Positions 1 to 6,353 of a stretch of DNA of 16,573 bases are shown here, piece by piece. The position numbers and the translations under genes are program-made. How positions within the stretch are numbered: position 1 is the first letter of the stretch; every line of letters begins with the position of its first letter. This DNA comes from Phycisphaerae bacterium (GTDB taxonomy: Bacteria; Planctomycetota; Phycisphaerae; Sedimentisphaerales; UBA12454), in contig JAQTQF010000012.1 of assembly GCA_028712345.1 (NCBI GenBank), positions 1 to 16,573 on the forward strand, in the 5' to 3' direction. The notes beneath the pieces were generated by a model. That model ran no database searches. It was not told the origin of the DNA and saw only the letters and a list, made by a program, of their open reading frames with translations.

Positions 1-297
1 CCAAAACCGCAGACAAAGGAAGCGGCGATTGTTATGCTTGCTGACGCTGTAGAAGGAACGGTAAGAGCGCTGACGGAAGTTACGCCGACGAAAATTGAAA
101 CTGTCGTGCACAATATGGCAATGAAAAGACTGCAGGACGGCCAGTTTGATGAATGCGAGCTTACGCTTCGGGAACTGAACCGTATAGAAGCAGCTTTGGC
201 AAAGAGCCTTGCGGCACATCATCACGGAAGGATTGCCTATCCCAAACCGATAGATAAAATCGAATCTGCCTACGAAAATGAAAATCAGCAAGTCTGA
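1..297 (+). CDS. PgpH/YqfF-type HD phosphohydrolase, C-terminal fragment
   Basis: This is the 3' end of a gene whose reading frame is open from base 1; about 98 codons are in the window. The segment PKPQTKEAAIVMLADAVEGT, followed by EL(TL)REL and an HH-RIAYP tail, matches the end of the HD domain of 7TM-HD proteins (PgpH family), which in Firmicutes hydrolyse cyclic di-AMP in the cytoplasm. The membrane segments and HD metal ligands lie upstream of the window, so activity cannot be judged. The stop (295-297) overlaps the start of ybeY by 20 nt, and a pgpH-ybeY pairing is common in bacteria, which supports the call. The ATG at position 34 is internal and not the true start. Confidence 0.82.
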   Translation, partial: PKPQTKEAAIVMLADAVEGTVRALTEVTPTKIETVVHNMAMKRLQDGQFDECELTLRELNRIEAALAKSLAAHHHGRIAYPKPIDKIESAYENENQQV

Positions 298-757
298 TAA
301 CAAAATAGTCGTTAATATCGAGGTTCACTGCGACATTATCAAATTCGACAGAGAAAAGATTATCGATATGGTTCGACAGATTGCCCAAAGATTCGGCATC
401 AATGAAGCAAAAATTAATTTTGCAGTTGCCGATGACGAAGAGATAACCGCTCTGAACAGTCAGTTCCTGAACAAAAACAAGATAACCGATGTTATCAGTT
501 TTGACCTTTCAGATGAAGATAAGGACGAAAAATTTTTTGATATAGCGGTAAACGCTCAATTAGCCCAAAGACAGGCCAAACTCAGAGGCCATAGCGACCG
601 GGCCGAACTTGCTCTTTATTTTCTGCACGGCCTGCTTCACAATCTCGGATTTGATGATATACTGACAAAAGACGCAATAAAAATGCACAAAACAGAAGAT
701 GAAATTCTTGAAAAATTCGGTTTCGGGACCGTATATAATAATGAAAAACCGGAATAG
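278..757 (+). CDS. ybeY: YbeY endoribonuclease (rRNA maturation factor), variant metal site
   Basis: A 159-residue protein of the usual YbeY length. YbeY is a metal-dependent RNase needed for 16S rRNA 3'-end maturation and ribosome quality control. The segment ITDVISF (69-75) corresponds to the family's TDVLSF, and HGLLHNLGFDD (117-127) corresponds to HGxLHLxGYDH. Two key positions differ from the E. coli-type consensus: the third zinc-ligand His is Asp127, and the conserved Arg after the Asn-x-x-Tyr (R59 in E. coli) is Leu64. The ATG at 278 overlaps the upstream HD gene by 20 nt with no clear Shine-Dalgarno, so it is probably translated by coupling; the start fits family alignments. The call is sure from motifs and context; whether catalysis is normal is open. 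Confidence 0.88.
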   Translation: MKISKSDNKIVVNIEVHCDIIKFDREKIIDMVRQIAQRFGINEAKINFAVADDEEITALNSQFLNKNKITDVISFDLSDEDKDEKFFDIAVNAQLAQRQAKLRGHSDRAELALYFLHGLLHNLGFDDILTKDAIKMHKTEDEILEKFGFGTVYNNEKPE

Positions 758-794
758 TCCGATTAGGTAAATATTTTTGAAAGGGTAAAACAAG

Positions 795-2069
795 GTGAAC
801 AGCATCGGTTGGCTGATTTTAGGGATTATTGTTTTTCTCGCGGCGGGATTTTTCTTTTCCGTCAACGCAATTGCAGCCAGAATTTTTTCCCATGTTAAGC
901 TGCAGGATGTTTTCAAAAACCTTAACAAAGAAGACTCCGCCGAGAGTTTTTTCGCCGATAGCGACAAAATAGTTCTGTCCTGCTCCCTGCTGGCCCTGGC
1001 GGTCAATATATTTATGATTATTTTCCTGCTCGAAATTTTCGGCTATTCCGCAGAATTATCACCCCTGACGGCAAAAATACTGGCGGCTGTTTCAGGAATT
1101 ATTCTGATGGGACTGTTTGAATCTCTTATTGCCGGTGCATGGGCCATATATGCCGGCGAAAAAATCCTCGCCAGGACTTATCCTTTCCTGAAATTGATTA
1201 TTCTGTTTTTTGCTCCGCTTGCCTCGGCTGTCAGACTGCACAATTTGATAGTTCGCAGGCTTGCCGGGGTTGCGGACGACAGGAATCCCGATGCACAGCA
1301 GGAAGCAAAAGAAGAGGAATTTTTAAGCGCCGTCGAGCAGGGTAAGCTCGAAGGCGTCGTAGATGAGGTAGAGCAGGAAATGATTGAACAGGTCCTCGAG
1401 CTAAGCGACACCACGGCCGAGGAAATTATGACTCCGCGAACGGATATTATCGCTTTGAAAATCGACAGTAATATGCAGACCGTTCTGGATACGATAACAT
1501 CCGGCGGACATTCGAGAATACCGGTTTATGAAGATACGATAGACGGTATAGTCGGACTCGTGTATGCCAAGGATTTACTAAACAGATTCGGCAAGGAGCA
1601 TACGCCTTTTAATCTCAGAGAGCTACTCAGAGACCCTTATTTTGTGCCTGAAACCAAAACGCTTCGGCAGCTTCTGCGCGAATTTCAGGAACAAAAGCTG
1701 CACATCGCCATAGTTCTCGACGAATACGGCGGAACGGCGGGAATCGTTACGATAGAGGATATCATCGAAGAGGTCGTAGGTGAAATCGCCGATGAATACG
1801 AAGATATTCCGGCCGAGAGCATGAAAAGGATAGACGATTCTACGGTGGAAGTCGATGCAAGAATAGATATTGACGATTTTAACGAGGAATTTGAGGCCGA
1901 ACTGCCGGAAGAAGAAGATTACGATACTGTCGGGGGATTCGTTTTTTCGCATCTGGGCTATATTCCCCAAACCGGAGAAACTTTCGAGTACGGCAATCTT
2001 AAATTTACGATAATCGCCTCCGAAAGACGGAAAATCAATCGAATAAAAATTCAAAAACTCCCCGGCTAA
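795..2069 (+). CDS. CorC/HlyC-type CBS-domain membrane protein
   Basis: A 424-residue protein starting at GTG (795), with GAAAGGG about 10 nt upstream. The N-terminal DUF21/CNNM-like part has hydrophobic segments at about 5-23, 58-82, 93-119 and 128-146. A linker, EEEFLSAVEQGKLEG (173-187), leads to a CBS pair (about 210-330: EIMTPRTDI, SRIPVYEDTIDGIVGLVYAKD, LDEYGGTAGIVTIEDIIEE). The C-terminus (345-421, with DYDTVGGFVFSHLG) is the CorC_HlyC transporter-associated domain. Family members are linked to Mg2+/Co2+ export or haemolysin-like phenotypes; CBS pairs usually bind adenine nucleotides. A CorC homologue next to ybeY is a known arrangement. The transported substrate cannot be told from sequence. 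It lies between ybeY (37-nt gap) and recO (15-nt gap), probably in one operon. Confidence 0.88.
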   Translation: MNSIGWLILGIIVFLAAGFFFSVNAIAARIFSHVKLQDVFKNLNKEDSAESFFADSDKIVLSCSLLALAVNIFMIIFLLEIFGYSAELSPLTAKILAAVSGIILMGLFESLIAGAWAIYAGEKILARTYPFLKLIILFFAPLASAVRLHNLIVRRLAGVADDRNPDAQQEAKEEEFLSAVEQGKLEGVVDEVEQEMIEQVLELSDTTAEEIMTPRTDIIALKIDSNMQTVLDTITSGGHSRIPVYEDTIDGIVGLVYAKDLLNRFGKEHTPFNLRELLRDPYFVPETKTLRQLLREFQEQKLHIAIVLDEYGGTAGIVTIEDIIEEVVGEIADEYEDIPAESMKRIDDSTVEVDARIDIDDFNEEFEAELPEEEDYDTVGGFVFSHLGYIPQTGETFEYGNLKFTIIASERRKINRIKIQKLPG

Positions 2070-2084
2070 AGGTTAAACTCAACA

Positions 2085-2834
2085 GTGCTCACAAAAGACA
2101 AAGGCATTTGCATTCGCACAACGGATTATTCTGAAAACTCTCAGATACTTACCTTTTTCACCCGGCAGACCGGAAAAATCAGCGCTATCGCCAAAGGCAC
2201 CAAAAAACCAAAATCGTCTTTCGGCGGACCGATTGAGCTTTGTAGCATCGGCGATATGGTATTTGCTCTGAAAGACGGCAACAAACTGGCAACGCTCACG
2301 GAATTTAATCCGACTTTTTTCGGAGCTAAAACCCGCAAAAAACTTCTCTCGCTTAACTGTTCGCTCTTGGCCGCCGACCTTTTAAACCTGTTTACGAAAG
2401 AACATGACCCGCACCCTTCCGTTTTTAATGAGGCGATCTCTTTCCTGCAAAAACTCGAAGAAAGCGGCGGCGATAAGGTACTGGGGCTGCTGATTCCGTT
2501 CGAGTTTTCTATTCTAAACGAAACAGGTTCGATGCCTGTCTGTGATGTCTGTTCGAATTGCAGAAGAAAATTCGGCTCTGCCTGGAAGGATTTTTATTTC
2601 AGTTCATTGGCAAACGGCCTGCTCTGCAAAGACTGCGAAGGAGCTTTTATCGACAGAAAACAGGTTACGCCCGCCTGCGCACAATATCTGAATAACCCGG
2701 CAAACGCCGCCTCCGATTATAAGACATTAGTTTTAACACAGAATCTTCTGATTGATTATATAACGCATATCCTCGAAAGACCGCCAAGAACGGCGATAAT
2801 GATTTCTAAACTTATAAACACCCCGACAGGCTAA
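2085..2834 (+). CDS. recO: RecO recombination mediator
   Basis: A 249-residue protein of typical RecO length. RecO helps load RecA onto SSB-coated single-stranded DNA in the RecFOR pathway and anneals strands. Residues 1-78 look like the OB fold (GICIRTTDYSENSQILTFFT, then KISAIAKGTKKPKSSFGGPI with the basic KGTKKPKS stretch). The C-terminal helical part carries a zinc-finger pattern with C153, C156 (and C159), C181 and C184 (PVCDVCSNC...GLLCKDC). The start is GTG at 2085, with AAAGGTT ending about 11 nt upstream. The stop TAA (2832-2834) overlaps the stop of the convergent acyltransferase gene by 4 nt. It lies 15 nt downstream of the CBS protein gene, so it probably shares its transcript. 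Confidence 0.92.
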   Translation: MLTKDKGICIRTTDYSENSQILTFFTRQTGKISAIAKGTKKPKSSFGGPIELCSIGDMVFALKDGNKLATLTEFNPTFFGAKTRKKLLSLNCSLLAADLLNLFTKEHDPHPSVFNEAISFLQKLEESGGDKVLGLLIPFEFSILNETGSMPVCDVCSNCRRKFGSAWKDFYFSSLANGLLCKDCEGAFIDRKQVTPACAQYLNNPANAASDYKTLVLTQNLLIDYITHILERPPRTAIMISKLINTPTG

Positions 2835-3796
2835 ATAAGTTTTTCCGGCTCTTCGAGGAGTTTTGCGACAAGGCTGAAAAACTGAGCCGCCTCTGCGCCA
2901 TTGGCCGTTTTATGGTCAACCGCAATCGTCATTTTCATCAGCTTGCGAACGATAGTTTTATCTCTGTCCCAAACGCAGGTATCGGTTATTCTGCCAACAC
3001 CCAAAATGCTGCATTGGCCGGGGAATACTATCGGTATAAATGAATCGATTCCAAGCAGGCCGAGATTGCTGACTGTCATACATCCGCCGGTAAGGTCGTC
3101 ATCCGTCAGTTTTCCCGCTTCGGCACGGGCAATAAGAGCGGCACGAGTGTGGACAATTTGAACAAGATTTTTTTTATTAACGGCTTTTATAACAGGCGCA
3201 ATATCAGAAATACTAAAGCCTATGCCTGGTGAATCAGCCAGTTTGACAGAGTCGCCTTCAAATCGGCCGGTCATAATCGGCCACTTTTCAAATCCCAATG
3301 CCAATGCCTTGATTATAAAATCATCAACAGTTATTTCTACATCGCTTGTTTCGTTCAGCTTCTGCAGGCAGGCTTCCAGCTCGGTTATATCGACGGTAAT
3401 ACTGAGATAAAAACAGGGAATCTTCTGTTTAGACCAGAGCATTTTTTCCGGTGTAATTCTGGCAATATCGTCAGAAGAAACCTGCGACTCCGCCGAACAG
3501 GCCGGTTTAGTCTTGTGAGCAGATTTGCCGACAAAAGTATTCATATCTATTTCTTCATTTTCCCCGCCAAGTATCATTAGGGTCGCGCCGACATCGACGG
3601 TTTGCCCGTCTTCGGCAATGACAGCCTTGACAAAACCCTCGTCCGGAGATTCCATTTCGAGTGTTACCTTATCCGTCTCAATTTCAAAAAGCATATCGCC
3701 TTTTTCGACCTTATCGCCGATTTTGACTAAGCATTTGAGAACAGTCCCCTCTTGCGTGTCTGTGCCGAACTTCGGCAATTTGACTTCTTTGGCCAT
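2831..3796 (-). CDS. Orphan 2-oxoacid dehydrogenase E2-like acyltransferase without E3-binding domain
   Basis: A 321-residue protein. Residues 1-76 form a lipoyl domain with the attachment lysine K43 in EIETDKVTLEM. Residues 110-321 form the chloramphenicol-acetyltransferase-like E2 catalytic domain (TVSNLGLLGIDSFIPI, then VDHKTANGAEAAQF). E2 enzymes transfer acyl groups from lipoate to CoA in pyruvate, 2-oxoglutarate or branched-chain complexes. Two oddities stand out. No peripheral subunit-binding (E3-binding) domain is recognisable in the short linker at about 78-110. The usual DHRxxDG signature reads DHKTANG, with H295 kept but N299 in the Asp place. No E1 or E3 gene is in the window. The ATG lies 6 nt after the methyltransferase stop, with AGGG upstream. 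The substrate complex cannot be assigned. Confidence 0.82.
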   Translation of the reverse strand: MAKEVKLPKFGTDTQEGTVLKCLVKIGDKVEKGDMLFEIETDKVTLEMESPDEGFVKAVIAEDGQTVDVGATLMILGGENEEIDMNTFVGKSAHKTKPACSAESQVSSDDIARITPEKMLWSKQKIPCFYLSITVDITELEACLQKLNETSDVEITVDDFIIKALALGFEKWPIMTGRFEGDSVKLADSPGIGFSISDIAPVIKAVNKKNLVQIVHTRAALIARAEAGKLTDDDLTGGCMTVSNLGLLGIDSFIPIVFPGQCSILGVGRITDTCVWDRDKTIVRKLMKMTIAVDHKTANGAEAAQFFSLVAKLLEEPEKLI

Positions 3797-3802
3797 CGAT
3801 CC

Positions 3803-4939
3803 CTATCTCTTTTCAATAAGGAATAAAAACTCGCGATGTGGTTTTTCGCTGTCGCTGAGCCATTGGTTTGTCCATTTCATATCCGCCATAACATTTTTTT
3901 TGTAATCTACTTCGACAACATCGAGTAATTCACCGTTGTCTTCAATAACCTGATTTAATTCATCCGCGGTCGCTCTGCCGCCGGAGCTGTACGACAAAAT
4001 GAGCCATTTTGCTCTTGTTTGCCGTATCAGCCGGTCGATTGCATCTATGTCAATAAACCTACCGTTGCTGTTTCTGCGAAATTCTTCAAATACCGATGCT
4101 GCTATGGTGTCAGAAGTATCACTTCGTCGTTTAGCTTTGCCGAAAAGTTCCGGCCGGTCGTAAAGACATATAGTAGTCCATAAATGGTAATAGGAAGCAT
4201 ATCTTACGCGGGAAGGCGGCATTTTATCATTGTTTGAGCCATAAGGCGGGTCGAAATACGCCAAATCCGCTGAGACATTCGGCACAAGCTCAAAGATATC
4301 CTTTTGGAAAACCTGATGCTGGCAATCGGAAACAAAAACATTCGGCACTTTGAGAACAAGACTGTTATACGACCGCGGCGACCAATCCTGCAGATAAGAT
4401 ACAAAATGCCCAAGTGTGCTGTCAACCCGGTCGAGGGCAAGAATCAGGCTGGTAAGGGCTACGGCTTTATCGATTTTGGGCAGCGAAAGCCGTTCAATTT
4501 CCTGGCGAATTGCGTCAAGTTTTTTCGTATTGTGAATTTGAAATGGTTTTTTAAGGCCGTCTGCCTGAGCAGCGCATCCGGCATTCGGCAATCCGCCATA
4601 GTTTTCCGTGAACCAGCCGTCAACAGGCGGCAGCGAATTTAAATGATTTATAAGTTCCTGATAATCCTGTTTTTTCTTTTTGTTGAGCAGATAACAAGTG
4701 CCGAAAACTTCCGACCAGACGGATATATCATTGCATAAAACCTGATAGCCGCTTTTTGCCAAGGCCTGTGAGACCCTCGTAGTGCCTGCAAAGCCGTCTA
4801 AGATAGTTTTCGCACCCGTTTTTTTGACAAGCTGCAAAATATGAGGAAGGAGCTTTAACTTTGAACCGGCATATTTGATGCCCTCCGTTGGGGGCGTCTC
4901 TGTAATTTCTTCGCTAAATAATGAGAGAGTATCTGTCAT
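3803..4939 (-). CDS. Site-specific DNA adenine methyltransferase, D12 class (Type II R-M)
   Basis: A 378-residue protein. It shows the D12-class motif order: motif X KYAGSK (23-28), the SAM-binding motif I DGFAGTTR (48-55) with NDI at 70-72 as the acidic follow-on, and motif IV DPPYG (230-234). DPPY is typical of adenine-N6 methyltransferases. Such enzymes protect host DNA from a partner endonuclease. The partner is most likely the gene just upstream, whose TGA stop overlaps this ATG in ATGA (4936-4939), implying coupled translation. The recognition site cannot be read from sequence. The acyltransferase gene follows after 6 nt. The general call is firm; the enzyme type (Type II rather than solitary) rests on the neighbour. 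Confidence 0.88.
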   Translation of the reverse strand: MTDTLSLFSEEITETPPTEGIKYAGSKLKLLPHILQLVKKTGAKTILDGFAGTTRVSQALAKSGYQVLCNDISVWSEVFGTCYLLNKKKKQDYQELINHLNSLPPVDGWFTENYGGLPNAGCAAQADGLKKPFQIHNTKKLDAIRQEIERLSLPKIDKAVALTSLILALDRVDSTLGHFVSYLQDWSPRSYNSLVLKVPNVFVSDCQHQVFQKDIFELVPNVSADLAYFDPPYGSNNDKMPPSRVRYASYYHLWTTICLYDRPELFGKAKRRSDTSDTIAASVFEEFRRNSNGRFIDIDAIDRLIRQTRAKWLILSYSSGGRATADELNQVIEDNGELLDVVEVDYKKNVMADMKWTNQWLSDSEKPHREFLFLIEKR

Positions 4940-5784
4940 TTGGACAATCCTGCTTTCGTCTTCAGAAGAGCAATGTCTTCTTTGATTTTTTCTAAAGCTG
5001 ATGTATGTCCCGCACTCGATGAAACAAGGGCGTGGGAAAATAATTTAACTAAGATGTGGTTATGTGAGTAGTTAATCCATCCATTCGTGAGACTATCGAA
5101 ATACTTAAGACCGTTCTTTGTATGTGTCCATAGACCGCGTTGCAGTGCATTTGCAGCAGCATCGCCATATCGAACTTCGCATACATAATCACCTTCCGAA
5201 TCATAGAATCTGTAAACAGGGTGTTTTCTACCCCTTCCAGAGTCCTCTCGCACAATTCGTGAGGTTTGTTCTATTGCACGGTCATAATCGAATACAAGAA
5301 TATTACAACATAGTTTTTTCTCATTATATATCAACGGCAAAGCATTGATATTGCTAAACTCAGCAAAGGCCGGATTTTGAACTATCTTTTGGATATTTTC
5401 TTTCTCGCGAATGTCTTTTTGTCCCCGCTCTAAGCACTGGAACATATCGGAGTTTTTGTTAGTTGACAGTTGTAGTGGGCCGTCACCATAAGCTTTTAGA
5501 CTCACCGGAAATTCGATATTGGAGATCTCGTTGATAATACTAATGTCTTCTTCGTGGGTTTTAGCTCGATACAAATCTTTGCCGACATGTTTCGACCGGA
5601 AATCGTACATATACTGATTGATAAACTCTGCGATGGCAATTTCGGCAAGGTCGCCGTGAGTTTTATTCCCAATGAGGCGCATCGTAAAAATATTACTGAG
5701 CGTTGTTGTAATCAGGTCAGGATGCTTACCAATGAGCAACTTAAAACGCTTTGTAAAATCCTTATATGCTTCTTTTTTATCCAT
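4936..5784 (-). CDS. Putative Type II restriction endonuclease
   Basis: A 282-residue protein that I cannot place in a named family. It is called an endonuclease mainly because it immediately precedes and overlaps (4 nt) a D12 adenine methyltransferase. Features consistent with a PD-(D/E)XK-like nuclease are a helix with E48 (GDLAEIAIAEF), an acidic stretch EED (78-80) and a strand ending SLK (95-97, FPVSLKAYGDGP), where K97 could be the catalytic lysine; a strict (D/E)XK is not present. There are no membrane segments or signal peptide. Parts of the gene are strikingly A+T-rich (16 G+C in the 60 bases 5281-5340), unlike the gat genes, which suggests acquisition. The start ATG at 5784 has only a weak GAG-like element upstream. 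Confidence 0.6.
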   Translation of the reverse strand: MDKKEAYKDFTKRFKLLIGKHPDLITTTLSNIFTMRLIGNKTHGDLAEIAIAEFINQYMYDFRSKHVGKDLYRAKTHEEDISIINEISNIEFPVSLKAYGDGPLQLSTNKNSDMFQCLERGQKDIREKENIQKIVQNPAFAEFSNINALPLIYNEKKLCCNILVFDYDRAIEQTSRIVREDSGRGRKHPVYRFYDSEGDYVCEVRYGDAAANALQRGLWTHTKNGLKYFDSLTNGWINYSHNHILVKLFSHALVSSSAGHTSALEKIKEDIALLKTKAGLSK

Positions 5785-5794
5785 AATCTCGTTT

Positions 5795-5823
5795 CATAAT
5801 TATAACTTATTTCTGTAATTATG
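5795..5823 (-). promoter_or_regulatory. Candidate promoter/operator ahead of the R-M genes
   Basis: A perfect 8-bp inverted repeat, CATAATTA (5795-5802) and TAATTATG (5816-5823), with a 13-nt spacer begins 11 nt upstream of the endonuclease start. On the minus strand it contains a consensus -10 box TATAAT (5804 to 5799), which would place transcription start near 5792 and give a very short leader. No convincing -35 box is seen. A palindrome overlapping a -10 box is a typical layout for an autoregulated R-M promoter, but no controller gene is visible and chance symmetry in A+T-rich DNA is possible. Confidence 0.4.
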
Positions 5824-5929
5824 GGCTATGTCTGAATTAAAGTCAAGAAATAACACGGCTTTAACGATGATGATAACTAACAAGGATTTAACATTGAAAA
5901 ACCGCCGGAGATTGATTAGGCTATGAGTT

Positions 5930-6241
5930 ATGGATAAGAAAAAAATCAATATTGAACAGGTCAAACAGGTTGCCAAGCTGGCAAGGCTGAATCTGAGCGA
6001 AGCGGAAATCGCCCAGTTTTCAACTCAAATGAGTGACATTCTTCAATATGTCGAAAAACTCGACCGGCTCGATACGGCAAATATCGAACCGCTGGCGCAC
6101 TGTCTGCCGGTTAGTAATTGTTTAAGAGAAGATATAGTTAAACCTTCGCTCGGGACGGAGAAAACTTTGGCAAACGCCCCCGACAGCGATGGACAGTTTT
6201 TTATAGTACCAAAAATTCTCGATGAAGCAGGCGGGCCATAA
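5930..6241 (+). CDS. gatC: Asp/Glu-tRNA amidotransferase subunit C
   Basis: A 103-residue protein of the normal GatC length. It has the family pattern: VKQVAKLARLNLSEAEIAQF at the N-terminus, then MSDILQYVEKLDRLDT and NIEPLAHCLP, a conserved REDIV segment (72-76) and the terminal FFIVPKILD. GatC wraps around GatA and stabilises the GatCAB complex, which amidates Glu-tRNA(Gln) and/or Asp-tRNA(Asn). It is followed by gatA after a 112-nt gap holding repeats. It is divergent from the restriction gene, with 145 nt between the two starts. A weak TAGG lies about 10 nt before the ATG. Confidence is high from sequence and context. Confidence 0.93.
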   Translation: MDKKKINIEQVKQVAKLARLNLSEAEIAQFSTQMSDILQYVEKLDRLDTANIEPLAHCLPVSNCLREDIVKPSLGTEKTLANAPDSDGQFFIVPKILDEAGGP

Positions 6242-6249
6242 TTTAAAAA

Positions 6250-6338
6250 TTAACCACGAATGAACACGAATAAAAACAAAATTTATTTTTTATTAACCGC
6301 GAACTTGTCCGCCGAAGGCGGATAAACGCAAATAAATA
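6250..6338 (+). repeat. Two related dispersed-type repeat units, one carrying a palindrome
   Basis: The gatC-gatA gap contains TTAACCACGAA followed by TGAACACGAATAAA (from 6250) and a diverged second unit, TTAACCGCGAA (6293-6303), later resuming as AAACGCAAATAAATA. Between these halves of the second unit sits a perfect palindrome, TCCGCC-GAA-GGCGGA (6308-6322). This style of sequence (ACCACGAAT...AACACGAAT) is, as I recall it, a common intergenic repeat in several bacterial phyla, including Planctomycetota. The palindrome could also form an RNA hairpin between gatC and gatA; no U-run follows it, so it is not a clear terminator. Confidence 0.55.
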
Positions 6339-6353
6339 CAAAGTATAAAAGTT

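Noticed and set aside
560..1006. Open frame of 148 codons on the - strand over ybeY and the CBS gene
   Set aside because: Antisense to two recognised genes and without domain features.
2831..3796. The acyltransferase as a pseudogene because of the DHKTANG variant
   Set aside because: The frame is intact, the lipoyl Lys and catalytic His are kept, and the rest of the domain is well conserved.
6308..6322. Palindrome as intrinsic terminator after gatC
   Set aside because: The stem is only 6 bp and no U-run follows in either direction; a repeat-borne palindrome fits better.
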